NCBI GenBank assembly: GCA_030015575.1
Contig: JASDDO010000016.1
Coordinates: 175,706,815 to 175,770,814, forward strand
Direction: 5' to 3'
Length of the DNA stretch: 64,000 nucleotides
DNA from: Agapanthus africanus
Lineage: Eukaryota; Streptophyta; Magnoliopsida; Asparagales; Amaryllidaceae
This document shows positions 1 through 11,210 of this stretch, piece after piece; the first letter of the stretch is position 1; each line of letters opens with the position of its first letter. Position numbers and translations under genes: made by a program. The notes under the pieces were generated by a model. The model saw nothing but the letters and a program-made list of their open reading frames with translations. It searched no databases and was not told the origin of the DNA.

Positions 1-954
1 TGAGAAGAAAACATCTATGAACAGAAACCGCATGAACAACGCAATTCTAGGTTAACGATCATAATATATCCTCAAATATATAAAACATGTAGCCTAACAA
101 TGATTAGGGTAAATATCTAACCCGAGTGTAATCCCATGTGCCCGTATCAGTGCCTCAGGTAGCGATATATCATATGGATGATGTATGAATGCATGAAACA
201 GAATGCATGTACTGAATAAAACTTCTTTCATAAATCAGTGAGATTTCTGTATTTTAAAAATGAGGTACCATAAATGAAATCAGCATAAAACAGTGCCCAG
301 CATCGACACAAAACAAATGTCCAAATACCTCGATATCTCTGTGTCACAATCTCTGTACCTCAAATCTCAAAATCTCAATGTCTCAATCACAATATCTAGG
401 GTGTCGTTAGTCCAGATCGGCCCCTACCATCCATCTCAAGACCACGACGGTATCCTCCGGATATCCGACGCGTCGGGTAAAATCACCGGTCGGTAGTGCT
501 CCCCTGCCAGGCTCAACGTCAACAACACGATCCTCTTGCCCCGGGGTACCTCACCGGGCCCACCATGTACCCGAAACGGTTCCTCCACTCCTCGAATAGG
601 GTCTCGAAATCCATCAGCAAACTCATGGTGGACTCATACATCATGGGAAAAACCGCACATTTTATTTAAAAAGAGAGAAAGCAGTTTATATAAGTTTTGC
701 GGTTTCCCCCGCTCCAAATCCAGAAAATCTCATGGAAATCCGAATCTAAATCATCAATAGCATGTAAAACCATGAATATAGGCATAAGAATCCATGAATG
801 CGGCATAACAATGAATAACAATATGCATGAAGTGACAAGTAATAACTACAATGTTAAGCTGGCATATAAGGCGGGTACACTAATATCATGTCAAATTACT
901 AACTAACAAGCTGAGTCAAGCAATAATATTTTCTAAGGTGTACGTGACATGGAA

Positions 955-1020
955 ATTACCGATGAAGATGTGTGTGAGCCGGCAAGTAAGTGTAAGTGGT
1001 ACATACGCATCATCGGTAAT
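955..1020. repeat. 11-bp inverted repeat conserved in all giant LTR copies
   Basis: ATTACCGATGA (955-965) is the inverted complement of TCATCGGTAAT (1010-1020), with a spacer of about 44 nt. The same arrangement occurs at 18168-18233 and 26552-26617 in the other two copies, although the spacers differ slightly. A transcript could form an 11-bp stem. Function is unknown. Confidence 0.7.
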
Positions 1021-1999
1021 GGTGCTGGTGTCCTAACAGCATAATGTCAACAATGCAATATGAAATAACAATGTAAGTATGCGATGCGGAGTGAGCAACC
1101 AAAATGAGCGGGAGCTAAATATTAAACAATGGTTCCATTTGAAATAACACGAATCGTGGGGTTTTGAAAATAGGGGCTACGGTGGTTTTAAGAAAGGATA
1201 CGTCTTTTGAAATATCCGTAGATCCCTTGACCTGTCTTTTAAAATACCCACAATCCGCTAGTTTTGAAATAGGTAGGAGTCTAATCTAATCTAACAACTA
1301 TACTAAACTATACGGCTGAACTAACAAGCTGAACTACAGGTAAGGAAACCGCCTATCATCTGAGTCGATACATATACATACCTGTATATGTATAGTCGGT
1401 GATCCCGCCTCAATAATATCATATCCGATACCATATCTATAATCATACATCCCAAGTCAAGAGTGCGGATCAATCGTCAATATATAGCTCGTACGTAAAT
1501 CCGTCGTACGGCATTCCCAAATCTGGGTACGGGTCAATATCACATTATTCATCCGGTATCCTCTTTATCAAATATCTTGATCGGGGTACTGATCTACGTC
1601 TAGTACAATACTGATACCACCTAATTATGCATGCACGTGTGTGAAACACTACGTCAAGGACCCGCTACAACGTCATGTCGTATCTCAAATACGAACCCTG
1701 CCATATCACCGATCTCACGGCCTCAAATCAAATCTCATCGACTCATCTCAAATCCCAAGTACTGTCCTCATCATCCATGCATGTGTATATGAATGTATAT
1801 ATGCATAGTCCCATACCCATGCGTATATACATATATACACATCCCCATCTACGCACAAGAAAGTAATGTATACAAGTCTGTGTGTGGGTATGTGGGTATA
1901 ACAACTACTCGAGAGTTTCGCAACTAACCCAAAGCTAATCCATGAACACATAATCATATCATGAATAAACATTCTCGTATCATAAAACACCTATATAAA

Positions 2000-2020
2000 C
2001 ATATATATATATATATATAT
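2000..2020. repeat. (AT)n microsatellite
   Basis: An uninterrupted AT dinucleotide run within giant LTR copy 1. Shorter AT-rich tracts occupy the corresponding place in the other copies. Confidence 0.9.
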
Positions 2021-4045
2021 GAACTATACTACGGACTGCGGGGGTGCTATACGCCATCCACCCGACTTCTCCCCGTAGATATAAATCTACTCACCTGATC
2101 TTCGCTCACCGGTGCCGTCGCAGCCACGCGCTTGCTTGTCGTCTCGAAGTCTTCGTAAGGGTACCTACTTATCATAACGCACCGCATCGCATTAAAATCC
2201 GACTCTTGACCAAAGCGACACACGAATCTCACATAGGTCAAAACCTATGGTTTGCTTTCTCAAATCAGCCCAAAAACCCTCGACATCGGTGTACAAACGC
2301 CGAGTGGTCGCGAAAAACTCAAACGCACCAATCGTGGTTTCAAAACTCACTAATTATATAAGAAATAGGTTTTAATTCATCAAAACCATCAAATTAAACA
2401 AATCGTTTTATTTCCCAAAAACCCAGTTAGTGGTCGTTAACCGTTTTTAATACAAATCTTGATGTTTTAGCAAAACTAGTGGTTACAATATTCACTAATT
2501 AGCTTAAATAGGCCACATAAACATTTATTATATTTTTAATCTTGCCAAAATTCCCTTAAACCAATACCTAGTTAGCACAAATACCCTTTTTGTTCAAAAC
2601 TTGAAGTTTTAACCAATAAAAACATTTCAACAATTTTTGTGGCCAACATGCTCACTAAATAACATAATTAGGTCACACAAATCACTTTCATATATTAAAC
2701 TCATCAATTTATAAATATTTTTAAAACCTAGTAAGCACAAAAAAGAAAAATTCCAAATTTGTGCAAACATCGCGGATTTGCAATAAAGTGCACACAATAT
2801 CGCGCAAACACCCAAGTTAACCATTAGAAAGCCACAACAATTAAATTAACTTAATTACCATGCTTCAAAACCCATTTTCCATACACAACCCTTTCTTGAT
2901 TTTTCAAAATGAGCAATTCCAATCCAAACTATACATGAAAACACTAAATTAACACTAATTTGAGCCCACTAAGCAAAGTTATCTCTTAAATTTGGTTTGT
3001 ATAATAACTAGATAACAAAATAACTTAATTAACCTAATAATGGTTTTCCAAACCCTAATTCAACTCAAGCCATAAACTTTAAAAAAACTAGTATGCAAAT
3101 AGCACTAAAATTAACACTAAAACAACTCAATTAAAGAAATCTAACCATAAGAATTTAAATGGGTAGAAATTATACCTTAAAAATCTAGAGATCTAGCAAG
3201 AAGAATTTGCCTCCAATGATGGCTTCATAACACCATGATTCAAGTTATAAAAGCTAAGAAGAATGGGATGAAGAATGGAAATTAATTTGTGAGATTTAAA
3301 TTGGATTTTGGAGCAATTTTTTTGATTAAATTTGAAGGAAATGAAAAGAGGAAAGTGAAGGGGGAGGGGCTGCAGATTTTCGGCCAGGAGGTGATGGGGG
3401 AGAATGGTGTGGGTGTTGTGCAAAATTTTCCAAGTCAACCCCCCTCAAATCAAGGTACACTAAGCCTCCAAAACAATACATCTTAACCTATACCTTTAAA
3501 CTCTATTTCACACATACAAATGAGATGGAGAAAATTTTTGAGGGGGAGAAGTGGGCTGCTGATGGTGGGCTCGGCCATGGAGGGGTGAGGGTGTGTGTGA
3601 GTGATTACAAAAAGAATTCCATGCAAAAAGACCCCCCACAATATCATATTTGCAAGTTTTAGTTCAAATAATTAAAATTTTAATTTTCCTTCGATTATAA
3701 CTAAATAGAACTTAAAATAAAATACTAAAAATTTATATTACAAACTATATTTTAGTTGTCATGGTTCTATAGATTAAAATTAGCCCAAAGAAATTTGTAT
3801 TTATCGCTAATTTAATGTATTTTTACCGGCTTAAAATAATATTAAAAATTGAAAAATTAGGGAAAAATTTTAAATGACCAGAATTTGATAAGTAACTCAT
3901 TAGCTACTAAAATCTAGCAATTACCTATCCAAATTAGGTATAATTAGGCCTAAACTGCAAAATAACAAAAAGACGATTTACGGAAAAATACCAAATTTTC
4001 ACCGATTTTCGGGAAAACACCAAAACAACTTTTCAAGGCTTTACA

Positions 4046-5252
4046 CAACCTGTCCATCTACACCAATCTTCCTTTTGAAGATCCACTTGCATCCTACGGG
4101 TTTTATCCCATCTGGAGCAATGTCCAACGTTCATACTTTGTTGGTGTACATGGACTCCATTTCGGTCCGCATTGCATCCAGCCATTTTACCGAGTCAACG
4201 CTCTGAACGTCCTGCTGGAAGCTAGTAGGCTCATCATAATCTATGATGCAATCCTCTCTATCCCCGTCTATGAGAAAACCGTAGTATCTCTCGGGCGGAT
4301 GAGACTGCCTACTACTCCTGCGGAGCGGCGTAGGAATGTCCTGTTCTTTTGAACCCTCTGGTTCTACTAAGCTTTCAGTAATAGCTCGTGGTTCTGGAAT
4401 TTCTTCCAGTTCTACTGCGCTCCCACTTATCTGGTTTTCCAAAAACTCAGTTTCCAAGAAGTAGGCATGACGAGAAACAAAAACCTTTTGTTCCTCTTCG
4501 CAGTAGAAGAAATATCCCTTGGAGTTCTTTGGATATCCCACAAACTTGCACTGTACTGAGCGTGCCTCGAGTTTGTCCGCATGCTGCTTTTTGACAAAAG
4601 CTGGACATCCCCATGTCTTAATGTGATTAAGATAGGGTCTCTTCCCACACCACATCTCATATGGTGTAGTAGGCACCGTCTTAGTTGGAACTCGGTTCAA
4701 AAGGTATGTAGCTGATTCTAGCGCATACCCCCAGAATGATCGCGGTAACTCAGCGTTACTCATCATGGACCTTACCATATCTTATAAGGTTCGGTTCCGT
4801 CTCTCCGATACACCGTTATGTTACGGAGTGTATGGAGGAGTAAGCTGAGAGAGAATTCCGTTCTCTTTTAAATAGTCCAGGAACTCAGCACTCAAGTATT
4901 CACCACCTCGATCCGATCTTAGAATCTTGATACTTTTGCAGGTTTGTTTTTCTACTTCATTCTTATATTCCTGGAATTTTCCGAAGGCTTCGGACTTATG
5001 TTTCATTAAGAAGACATAACCGTACCTTGAAAAGTCATCCGTAAAAGTAATGAAGTAAGAATAACCGCTTCGCGCATGTGTAGATATTGGACCGCACACG
5101 TCGCTGTGTATGAGTCCTAAGAGCTCGCTCGCTCTTACTCCGTGTCCAGTGAACGGAGTCTTTGTCATCTTTCCTTTGAGACAGGATTGACAAGTGGCAT
5201 ACGATTGATATTTGAACGGATTCAAATATCCTTCTGTATGTAACTTAGTCAA
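4046..5252 (-). pseudogene. Element A integrase and start of reverse transcriptase, broken
   Basis: The minus-strand frames 5252-4821 and 4778-4131 encode copia integrase. Visible parts are the zinc-finger cysteines (CQSC), SDVCGP with the first catalytic Asp, TFTDDFSRYGYVF, LRSDRGGEYL with the second Asp, and HNGVSERRN with the catalytic Glu in the untranslated gap between frames. The second frame continues through FWGYALESATYLLNRVP and PYEMW to WLDAMRTEMESMYTNKV at the start of RT. Two in-frame stops break it: a glutamine codon changed to TAA just after TPPYTP (about 4821) and another TAA about 35 bases further on. Coding stops at 4046, where giant LTR copy 1 is inserted, so the YVDD box is absent. 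Not functional as it stands. Confidence 0.85.
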
Positions 5253-6604
5253 CCTTCTCTCATTGATGTGACCCAGTCTACAATGCCATAAGAAAGTTTG
5301 ATTGATTTCTGGAGACTTTCTTTTGTGTGTATTCTGGACATTGAAAATCTGTGGTTGGTTAATACGTATATACCATTGCTTAATGTACCTGACCCAATCA
5401 GAACTTGATTAAGGTGAATGTTTACAACATTACTTACAAACGCAAATTCATAACCTTCTTTAGAAGTCAAAGATACAGAAATGATATTACAAGTTGCGTT
5501 GGGTACAAAAAAGCAATTATGCAAAACCAAAACATGTCCATCGGACATTCCCAGGTGATAGTCCCCCACGGCCTTAGCATCCATGCTAGCTCCGTTTGCA
5601 ACTTTGAGGGCCATGTCACCTGCCTTCAAAAACGTACGGTTTCTCAATGCCTGCAAAGAATTACAGATATGAGATCCTGATCCGGTATCCAATACCCAGA
5701 AAGTAGAGTTTATTGAAAGACAGTTATCAATAACATACACACCTGAAGCAGAAGCCGCAACCTGCTTCAGATCCTGTGTTCTGGCCTTCCAAGCCCTACA
5801 ATCATTCTTCCAGTGTCCCTTCTTATGACAATAGAAGCATTCTTCTTTATCCACAAGCTGCCCCGCTTTCTTTGTTGCCTTTGCCTTTCCCTTCGTATCC
5901 ACTTTACTAACACCGCCACTTGGTTTGGCGGGGGCTTTCTTCTTCTTTCCCTTGGCTTTCGCCTTGGACCTAGAAGAGGAAGATCCTCCTACAAACAAAG
6001 TGGATGTTTCCCTACCTTTCTATAGGGTGCCCTCTGCGCTCCTCATCATGTTGAGGAGTTCTGAAAGTTCAACTTCCTTTTCTTGTAAGTTGAAGTTCAG
6101 GATAAACTGGGTGTAAGTGGAAGGAAAGGACTGGAGAATCAAGTCCGTATAGTGCTCATTCTCCAACGTGGTCCCAAGGTCCGCGAGCTCTTCTATGTAG
6201 CCAATCATCTTAAGCACGTGTTCCGCTACCGATGATCCGACGGCCAACCTTGCCGAAAATAACTTCTTCGACACTTCGTATCTAGCGATACGAGACTGCT
6301 CTCCATACAGTTCTTTTGTATGGAGAAATAAGGATTCGTGGTCCATATTCTCGTGCCTCCTCTAATGTTCATTGTCCATAGAGGCAAGCACGAGGCACCT
6401 GGCCTTCGCGCAATCAATCTCCCAAGTCTTACGGATTTCCTTATCCGCGACGCTGGAGGTGGGACCTGGGACAGGGGGAGCTTTGGTGGTAAGAAGATAC
6501 CCTAGCTTGTCGTAAGTGATTGCCATTTTGACATTCCTGAGCCAATCTTTGTAGTTTGGCCCTGTCAGTATGTTTTTATCTAGAAGTAACTTAAGTCCAG
6601 TCAT
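5249..6604 (-). pseudogene. Element A gag and protease, broken
   Basis: Gag would package the element RNA and protease would cut the polyprotein. The first usable in-frame ATG is at 6604 (MTGLKLLLDKN). The position where other copies have ATGGCAG reads ATTGCAG here, and that upstream frame would stop after ten codons anyway. Gag continues through NYKDWLRN and FLHTKELYGEQ. It then has a Lys/Arg-rich stretch and an intact CCHC zinc knuckle, CX2CX4HX4C, at about 5798-5839 (CFYCHKKGHWKNDC). Protease follows with WVLDTGSGSH near 5680. Lesions: nonsense at about 6362 (Gln codon to TAG), nonsense near 6020, and an apparent 1-nt loss near 5358 that shifts frame before the integrase HCRLGH motif. A and G are the only visible elements that retain gag. 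Confidence 0.85.
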
Positions 6605-7101
6605 GTCGATTGGTCGCTGCAATTAGGAGAGAGAGAAGAAACACTCAGCATGATGCTCTTGCAAGTTTAGAATGGTTTTTAGTTTGTCTAAACAGGATGG
6701 CTCCCACTGTTTCTCGAATCCCTCCTCAAACCAAAAAGGAAGAATTAGTCAGGATCAATCTCACCGTACAATACTTGCTTAACCGTTCGGCCAGGCTAGT
6801 GTCGGTACTTCGAGGGAGGTTTTCCAACGCTTTCGCGAAGTTCCTTAATTTAAGAACCTCTTTTCCCTGGGGGCGTAGCCCCGCTAAAACCTTTCTAAAC
6901 ACCTACTAGGTTTATAGCATTGATCGTTTAGTGAGAAATTTCCCGAGGAGTAGCATATACTCACAGTAGGATCGGGATCCAAATATCATTGCATGACGAA
7001 ACTGAAGGAATCCTACCAGAATCATCACACTCCAAATGGTATGCAACTCTAGCAAGTTTCAGTACTTATGAAACTCCCGATGTGGATTTTTGCCCCATGC
7101 T

Positions 7102-7311
7102 CTTATGACCTTGACTTTGGCCAACAAATCATAAGTCACATGTCAAGTTCTACCCGTCGTTCTCCAGGTTAATTTGAATCCACCCGTACCTACCCTTGAC
7201 TTTGGCCAACAAGGCAGTACGACTGTTCCAAACCAACGCATCTATCTATGCTGCACATGAATACCCAATAGCTACCAATCACTATGCTTTGACTTTGGCC
7301 AACAAACATAG
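7102..7311 (-). promoter_or_regulatory. Three-hairpin array, element A (core triplet AAA)
   Basis: Three hairpins share one loop sequence. On the plus strand the arms are CTTATGA/TCATAAG (7102-7108, 7129-7135), CGTAC/GTACG (7185-7189, 7217-7221) and CTATG/CATAG (7282-7286, 7307-7311). In the sense (minus) strand all three loops contain TTGTTGGCCAAAGTCAA. Inside each loop TTGGC can pair with GTCAA around a CAAA tetraloop. The outer stems match by position those in elements B, C, E and G, but the loop core is specific to A. The function is unknown; an RNA recognition, packaging or dimerisation role is a hypothesis. Confidence 0.75.
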
Positions 7312-8453
7312 CTTGAATACTATTGACTATTCATGTGAAACGACGGAGGGCTACGAATGGTTTTGGCGAAACTGTGAACGTAGTGAACTTGATATATTCG
7401 ATGGAACGAGATAGCTTTTAAAAGGAGTGGCTTAAGCTCCGCATTTAAAAGTTGGTTTTGAAAAGAACCGAGTGGTTTTTCGAAAGTGTTCCAACGACTT
7501 TTACTTGGTTTATTTTCTTGCATTAGTTCTTTTAATGCGTGTAATTCTTGCATTAGTTCTTTTAATGCGTCCCATCATTTAATCCTACCATTGCAGAAAA
7601 CAACCAAAATATGACGTACGCTTATGCCATTCGCATTCGCCATGGGGCCCCGTCATTACCCGTTAGGTTACTTAACTAACGACAGAGCGGGGGCTGGGCT
7701 AGCGCGGCTGTAAAACATAAGCAACGCCTAAATAATATCATATATAGATATATTGCAATGATAGCCATTTCAGATCACAGATGAACACATTGGATATACT
7801 AGGAACCCGCAATTCGTACGAGCCTGTAACGAAAAGCAGATTACACGGTCGCGGTGAATAGCCAATACCCTACCCAAGACCCCTACGGGTGCGGCAAACT
7901 ACCCGCCAAGTACCCGAAGCGAAGCAACCTCCCTCAACTTCGTGAGTAAGCCACTCGGCACTTCGGGATACCCGGTAGTTTGTGCACCCCCTCCATGGGT
8001 CTATCCTAGGAGCAAAAACAGTAAAAAGAAATTATACAATGACGGCTACAACCCCGACCCGGTTGTACGGCCATATAAATAATTATTACATCAATTTACA
8101 AATTTACATGAATTGAAAGAAAAGAAAACTCTCGTCTCACAACCCCCGGCTATTCACCCGCGACAATCCAATGAATTCATATACACAAACCAATAACATT
8201 ACAGATCACAGATTTGTATAACCCCCACTAATCGACATATAGCGATTAGCAGACGTTCAATACAAATATCACATCACAGAAATAAACCCGTTAGCCTTAG
8301 TCTTTAGAAACTCGATCAAAATACGGTTTTTAAAGCCCCAAAAACAAATTTTTCTTTCTGGAAAATCTGGGCTGAAAAAACATATACCAAAATTCCTAAA
8401 ATACCCCATAGAACAAACTGCAATGAAGACGATCCACAGAGGAGCTTAATCGG

Positions 8454-8497
8454 CCGCGGAACCGCGGCAATAGCAAGCTATTGCCGCGTTTCCGCGG
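8454..8497 (-). promoter_or_regulatory. GC-rich leader hairpin 195 nt from primer site
   Basis: CCGCGGAACCGCGGCAATAGC (8454-8474, 21 nt) pairs with 8477-8497 with one mismatch and a 2-nt loop. It is an isolated GC-rich island in an AT-rich leader. Equivalent hairpins at the same distance from the primer site occur in B (13760-13796), E (55314-55354) and G (44129-44173), all with GGAACCGC/GCGGTTCC arms. C and the D leader have hairpins of different sequence at the same place. Confidence 0.75.
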
Positions 8498-8691
8498 TGG
8501 TTTGGAGGGACCTCTGAACCGTTTTTCTGCAGTAGACTATAAAAACCCTGAGTCGATTTTTAAAGCATGATTTATTACTTTTACAGCACTTTAAAAATCG
8601 ACAGCAAGTTTGATATCGGAATGTATTTCGCGACTTTTTCTCCGATCGAATTTCTAGTTACTATGCTAACATGTTAGGTAGTGTTTAACTA

Positions 8692-8704
8692 GGCTCTGAT
8701 ACCA
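8692..8704 (-). promoter_or_regulatory. Primer binding site, element A
   Basis: The minus strand reads TGGTATCAGAGCC, complementary to the 3' end of plant initiator tRNA-Met. One base (C at 8705 on the plus strand) separates it from the LTR end (TACA), the usual arrangement in this family. Confidence 0.9.
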
Positions 8705-9363
8705 CTGTAAGTCCATGCTACCTCTCCCGGTACTTATGGGCATGCGGAATTCGATGAAAAACAATTTTCTAAAGGCGGTAACATGGGCTCAAATCGGATC
8801 TTTGTTAAACTATCTACCTAACAACCTAACTAGGAGTTGTTAACTACTCGGTTAGGGGGTTATACCTTTCTTTCTTGAACTCCTTCGTCTTTGACTCTCG
8901 ATGGTGTACGGATTGGCTTCACTCCGTCGTCTCCTTGCGCCGAAAATCGATCCACCCGAAAGCTTCTACCTTTGTCTTCTTCTTCGAGCTTTGAAGAAAC
9001 TAGTTCACTCGGTTTGCTAAACCTTATGAACTAGAGTGAGTAGAGGAGAGTGTGTTGGGATTTTTCTCTATGGTTCTTGCTTCTCAACTCATGAGACAAA
9101 TGAACCATAGACTAGAGAGAGAGGGAGAGCAAGAGGAAGAGGGTGAGAGCTCAATCCAAGAGAGAGAAAGGAAATGAGAGAATGAGCAAGACTTTTCTCT
9201 CTTGGCTCTCATAATCCAAAGCCATCATAACAAATCATAGCAATCAAGTATTATGTGATGGTTTAAGCTACAATAGCCATATCATTTCATGCACTCATTT
9301 TGCACAAGAGAAACAAGCAAGCAAAAGTCTTTGCCATGAAATGATAGCCATTGTCATCATGAT

Positions 9364-9530
9364 GGTCAACTAGTCCAACCTAGTCAACCGGTCAACAAAG
9401 TCAACAAGTCAACAAAGTCAACCCCTCAACAACCATGTCACCATAATACTTAATTAATATTATTGTTAATCATATATCATATTCTCATTAGGGTTTACCA
9501 AAAAGTCAATGGTCAACAGTCAACAGTCAA
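9364..9530 (-). promoter_or_regulatory. Cluster of ten W-box (TTGACY) motifs in the element A LTR
   Basis: Read on the sense (minus) strand, ten TTGACC or TTGACT cores occur in 167 bp, in two groups (six at 9364-9420, four at 9503-9530). They are partly built from short (GTCAAC)n-like repeats. TTGACY is the binding core of plant WRKY factors. The cluster sits about 1.3-1.5 kb into the LTR, where a promoter is plausible. WRKY control is inference; the other LTRs here have only isolated copies. Confidence 0.6.
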
Positions 9531-9728
9531 CAACCCTAATGAGAATCCTCTGCCTCTGTCTTTCCATCAACCGTGCATACACACCCGCATCCGCGTTCCG
9601 AGGAACACGAATACATACGAGATGAAACCAATCCCAAAACGTACATTAGGATCTGGCTTAAACCAAAGCCCGCTAGTGTTAACTGTCCGGACACTGTACG
9701 TGCACAAGTGCACGGATGTGACCGAACC

Positions 9729-9768
9729 CTGTCGCAAAACCATGCGACCTGTCGCAAAACCATGCGAC
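9729..9768. repeat. Perfect 20-bp tandem duplication in the A LTR
   Basis: The 20-mer CTGTCGCAAAACCATGCGAC occurs twice head to tail without a mismatch. This is consistent with a recent local duplication. Confidence 0.9.
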
Positions 9769-10834
9769 CTCTACTCTTTTGCCTAAAGGCGAATAGCTCT
9801 CTGTGTGGGACTCTAAAGACTCGAAACTACGCTGGCAGTGGGTTTAACCACAGACCGCAAGCGGCACTAGCTGTGCGTAACGGTCCCCAGGTAGATGCCG
9901 ACAAGAAGACTGATGAGGTGAAACCCATCTGAACTCCTACTGAGCCTGAATGTGACAGTCTCCGTACAGTCCGGTCTGTTTGTCTGATACATCGCATGGC
10001 GGGCCTAGGGGGCGGTAAACGTCAGTCCCCTAATAGCGGTACAAGTCGTGTCGGAGTGAAGCCCAAAACACCCTGAGATAACACTGGAAGCCTACCAGTA
10101 TATCTCGCTTGCCCTGGCCAGGGACTACTCGTGTAATGGCTCTCCTAGACACAGCGCGATGTCAACCCCCAATACCGGGAGAGACGAATCCTGTCTAACC
10201 GTCACTGCCTCCAAGTGCTTCGGGACTGCACCCAACTACTACCTGTTTGCACGACTCCTTTGAGCCGTGGTAAGGTAGTAATCAAAGTACAGTGGGAACA
10301 CACTCGAGGCGAAGTGACAGTGTCAAGTCAGCGGACTAAGCTGTACTCATGTCACCTGGGAACTGATAACTGACGATAGGTATAATACCAACCGGTCAGT
10401 TCCCGACGAGTCCTGTCCGCTGTACTCGTAACCTAACGAGCACCCGCATACTATCTCCAGTACGACGTACTGATGGCTGTGGGACAGACCATCTCCCACT
10501 CTAGGATGAGAAGCGCATACGCTAGTCTACTCCGGAGTATCGATGCCCTGTCTCGATAGTCCTGCGACTAGGGACCTGCATAACGATGTGCTTATAGATT
10601 ACCCAGCCCCCACTAGTGTGACTGCCATCACAACGCTGGTAATCAATCAAAGATCCTAAGGGCTCCACTAATGTGTATAGGTGATATACTAAAATAAACA
10701 CATGTACACATTGAAGTAGAAACAAACCAAGTAGCATACTACTATTTTGAGCAAGATTGTATATACAACTGTGAATATCCCAAGCTTCCATTAAGTAATA
10801 TACAGTAATGGCCTCTAGGGCATATACACTAACA

Positions 10835-11210
10835 GAATCAATGTATTACCAGTTGGCAATACAAGGTGTTATTCCCCGACGGCTTTAGCTGTAACAATTG
10901 CACCATTTCCAACCCTTATGTCTTTATCACTTTCTCCAAGTTCTCTACCTTTCCTAAGCCCATGTAACTGATTACATATATGGGATCCTGACCCGGTATC
11001 TAATACCCAGGACGTAGAGGAAATGGAGAAACAGTTCTCTGTAACGAACACACCCGAAGAAAATGCATCAACATGTACTTTCTTCATTCGGGTGGCATGG
11101 GAATCCTGGTATTCCCCTATATCCTGTTCAGTCTTATAACTCTTATAAGAAAGAACGGAACCAACGTTCCCCAACATAGTATAACATGCGGGTTCGGTCA
11201 ATACATCCAT
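10835..11210 (-). pseudogene. Element B gag-less N-terminal segment and protease, truncated
   Basis: An ATG at 11210 opens MDVLTEPACYTMLGN, then YKTEQ and SSGVFVTENCFS, then WVLDTGSGSHICNQL, the protease active-site region near 11000. No gag core and no CCHC knuckle precede the protease. This N-terminal segment of about 57 residues matches those of C and E, so its absence of gag is shared ancestry rather than random loss. The frame stops because element A is inserted at 10834. The ATG found 21 bases upstream in C is ATA here. Confidence 0.8.

Larger units (their letters stand above)
1..4045 (-). mobile_element. Giant solo LTR copy 1 (Ty3/gypsy-like), cut by window edge
   Basis: This non-coding sequence is the reverse complement of the two complete copies at 15317-19847 and 23703-28212. 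Its element-start end is at 4045 (reading TGTAAAGCC on the minus strand) and abuts RT-coding copia sequence at 4046. The other end lies off the window; by comparison with the complete copies about 660 bp are missing. It is AT-rich, has an (AT)n run near 2001-2020 and contains no retroviral protein motif; the small open frames are unsupported. It interrupts element A in the region encoding the start of RT. The Ty3/gypsy Tekay/Del assignment is inference from LTR length, TG...CA ends and a CGGGACGTGACA-type terminus in the sister copies. Confidence 0.75.
6605..8691 (-). other. Element A untranslated leader
   Basis: About 2.1 kb between primer site and gag with no credible protein. On the minus strand it carries, from the primer-site end: a GC-rich 21-bp hairpin (8454-8497), a palindrome around CGTTAGTTA near 7665, a 27-bp tandem duplication at 7527-7569, the three-hairpin array (7102-7311), and a conserved pyrimidine-rich stretch just before gag. 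A long leader is characteristic of BARE/Angela copia elements, where it holds packaging and dimerisation signals. That role here is inference. Confidence 0.75.
4046..10834 (-). mobile_element. Copia element A (gag-containing), 5' LTR to start of RT
   Basis: Read on the minus strand the order is: 5' LTR (10834-8706), primer site (8704-8692), leader of about 2.1 kb, gag, protease, integrase and the beginning of RT, where giant solo LTR copy 1 interrupts it at 4045/4046. The rest of RT, RNaseH and the 3' LTR lie left of the window. A is inserted in the protease-coding region of element B. The sequence right of its LTR (GAATC at 10835-10839, then B coding) is the expected continuation when compared with element E near 52490, so GAATC is the probable target-site duplication. 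Confidence 0.85.
8706..10834 (-). repeat. 5' LTR of copia element A
   Basis: 2129 bp, from TGTTAGTGTATATGCCC (minus strand, at 10834) to TACA at 8706. It carries the family signature GCCCTAGAGGCC at its start and the primer site at its end. Unlike other LTRs in the window it holds a dense cluster of TTGACY motifs (9364-9530) and a perfect 20-bp tandem duplication (9729-9768). The partner LTR is outside the window. Confidence 0.9.

Noticed and set aside
8692..8710. Repeated TGGTATCAGAG sequences considered as tRNA genes
   Set aside because: They are primer binding sites next to LTR ends. No tRNA cloverleaf or second half is present.
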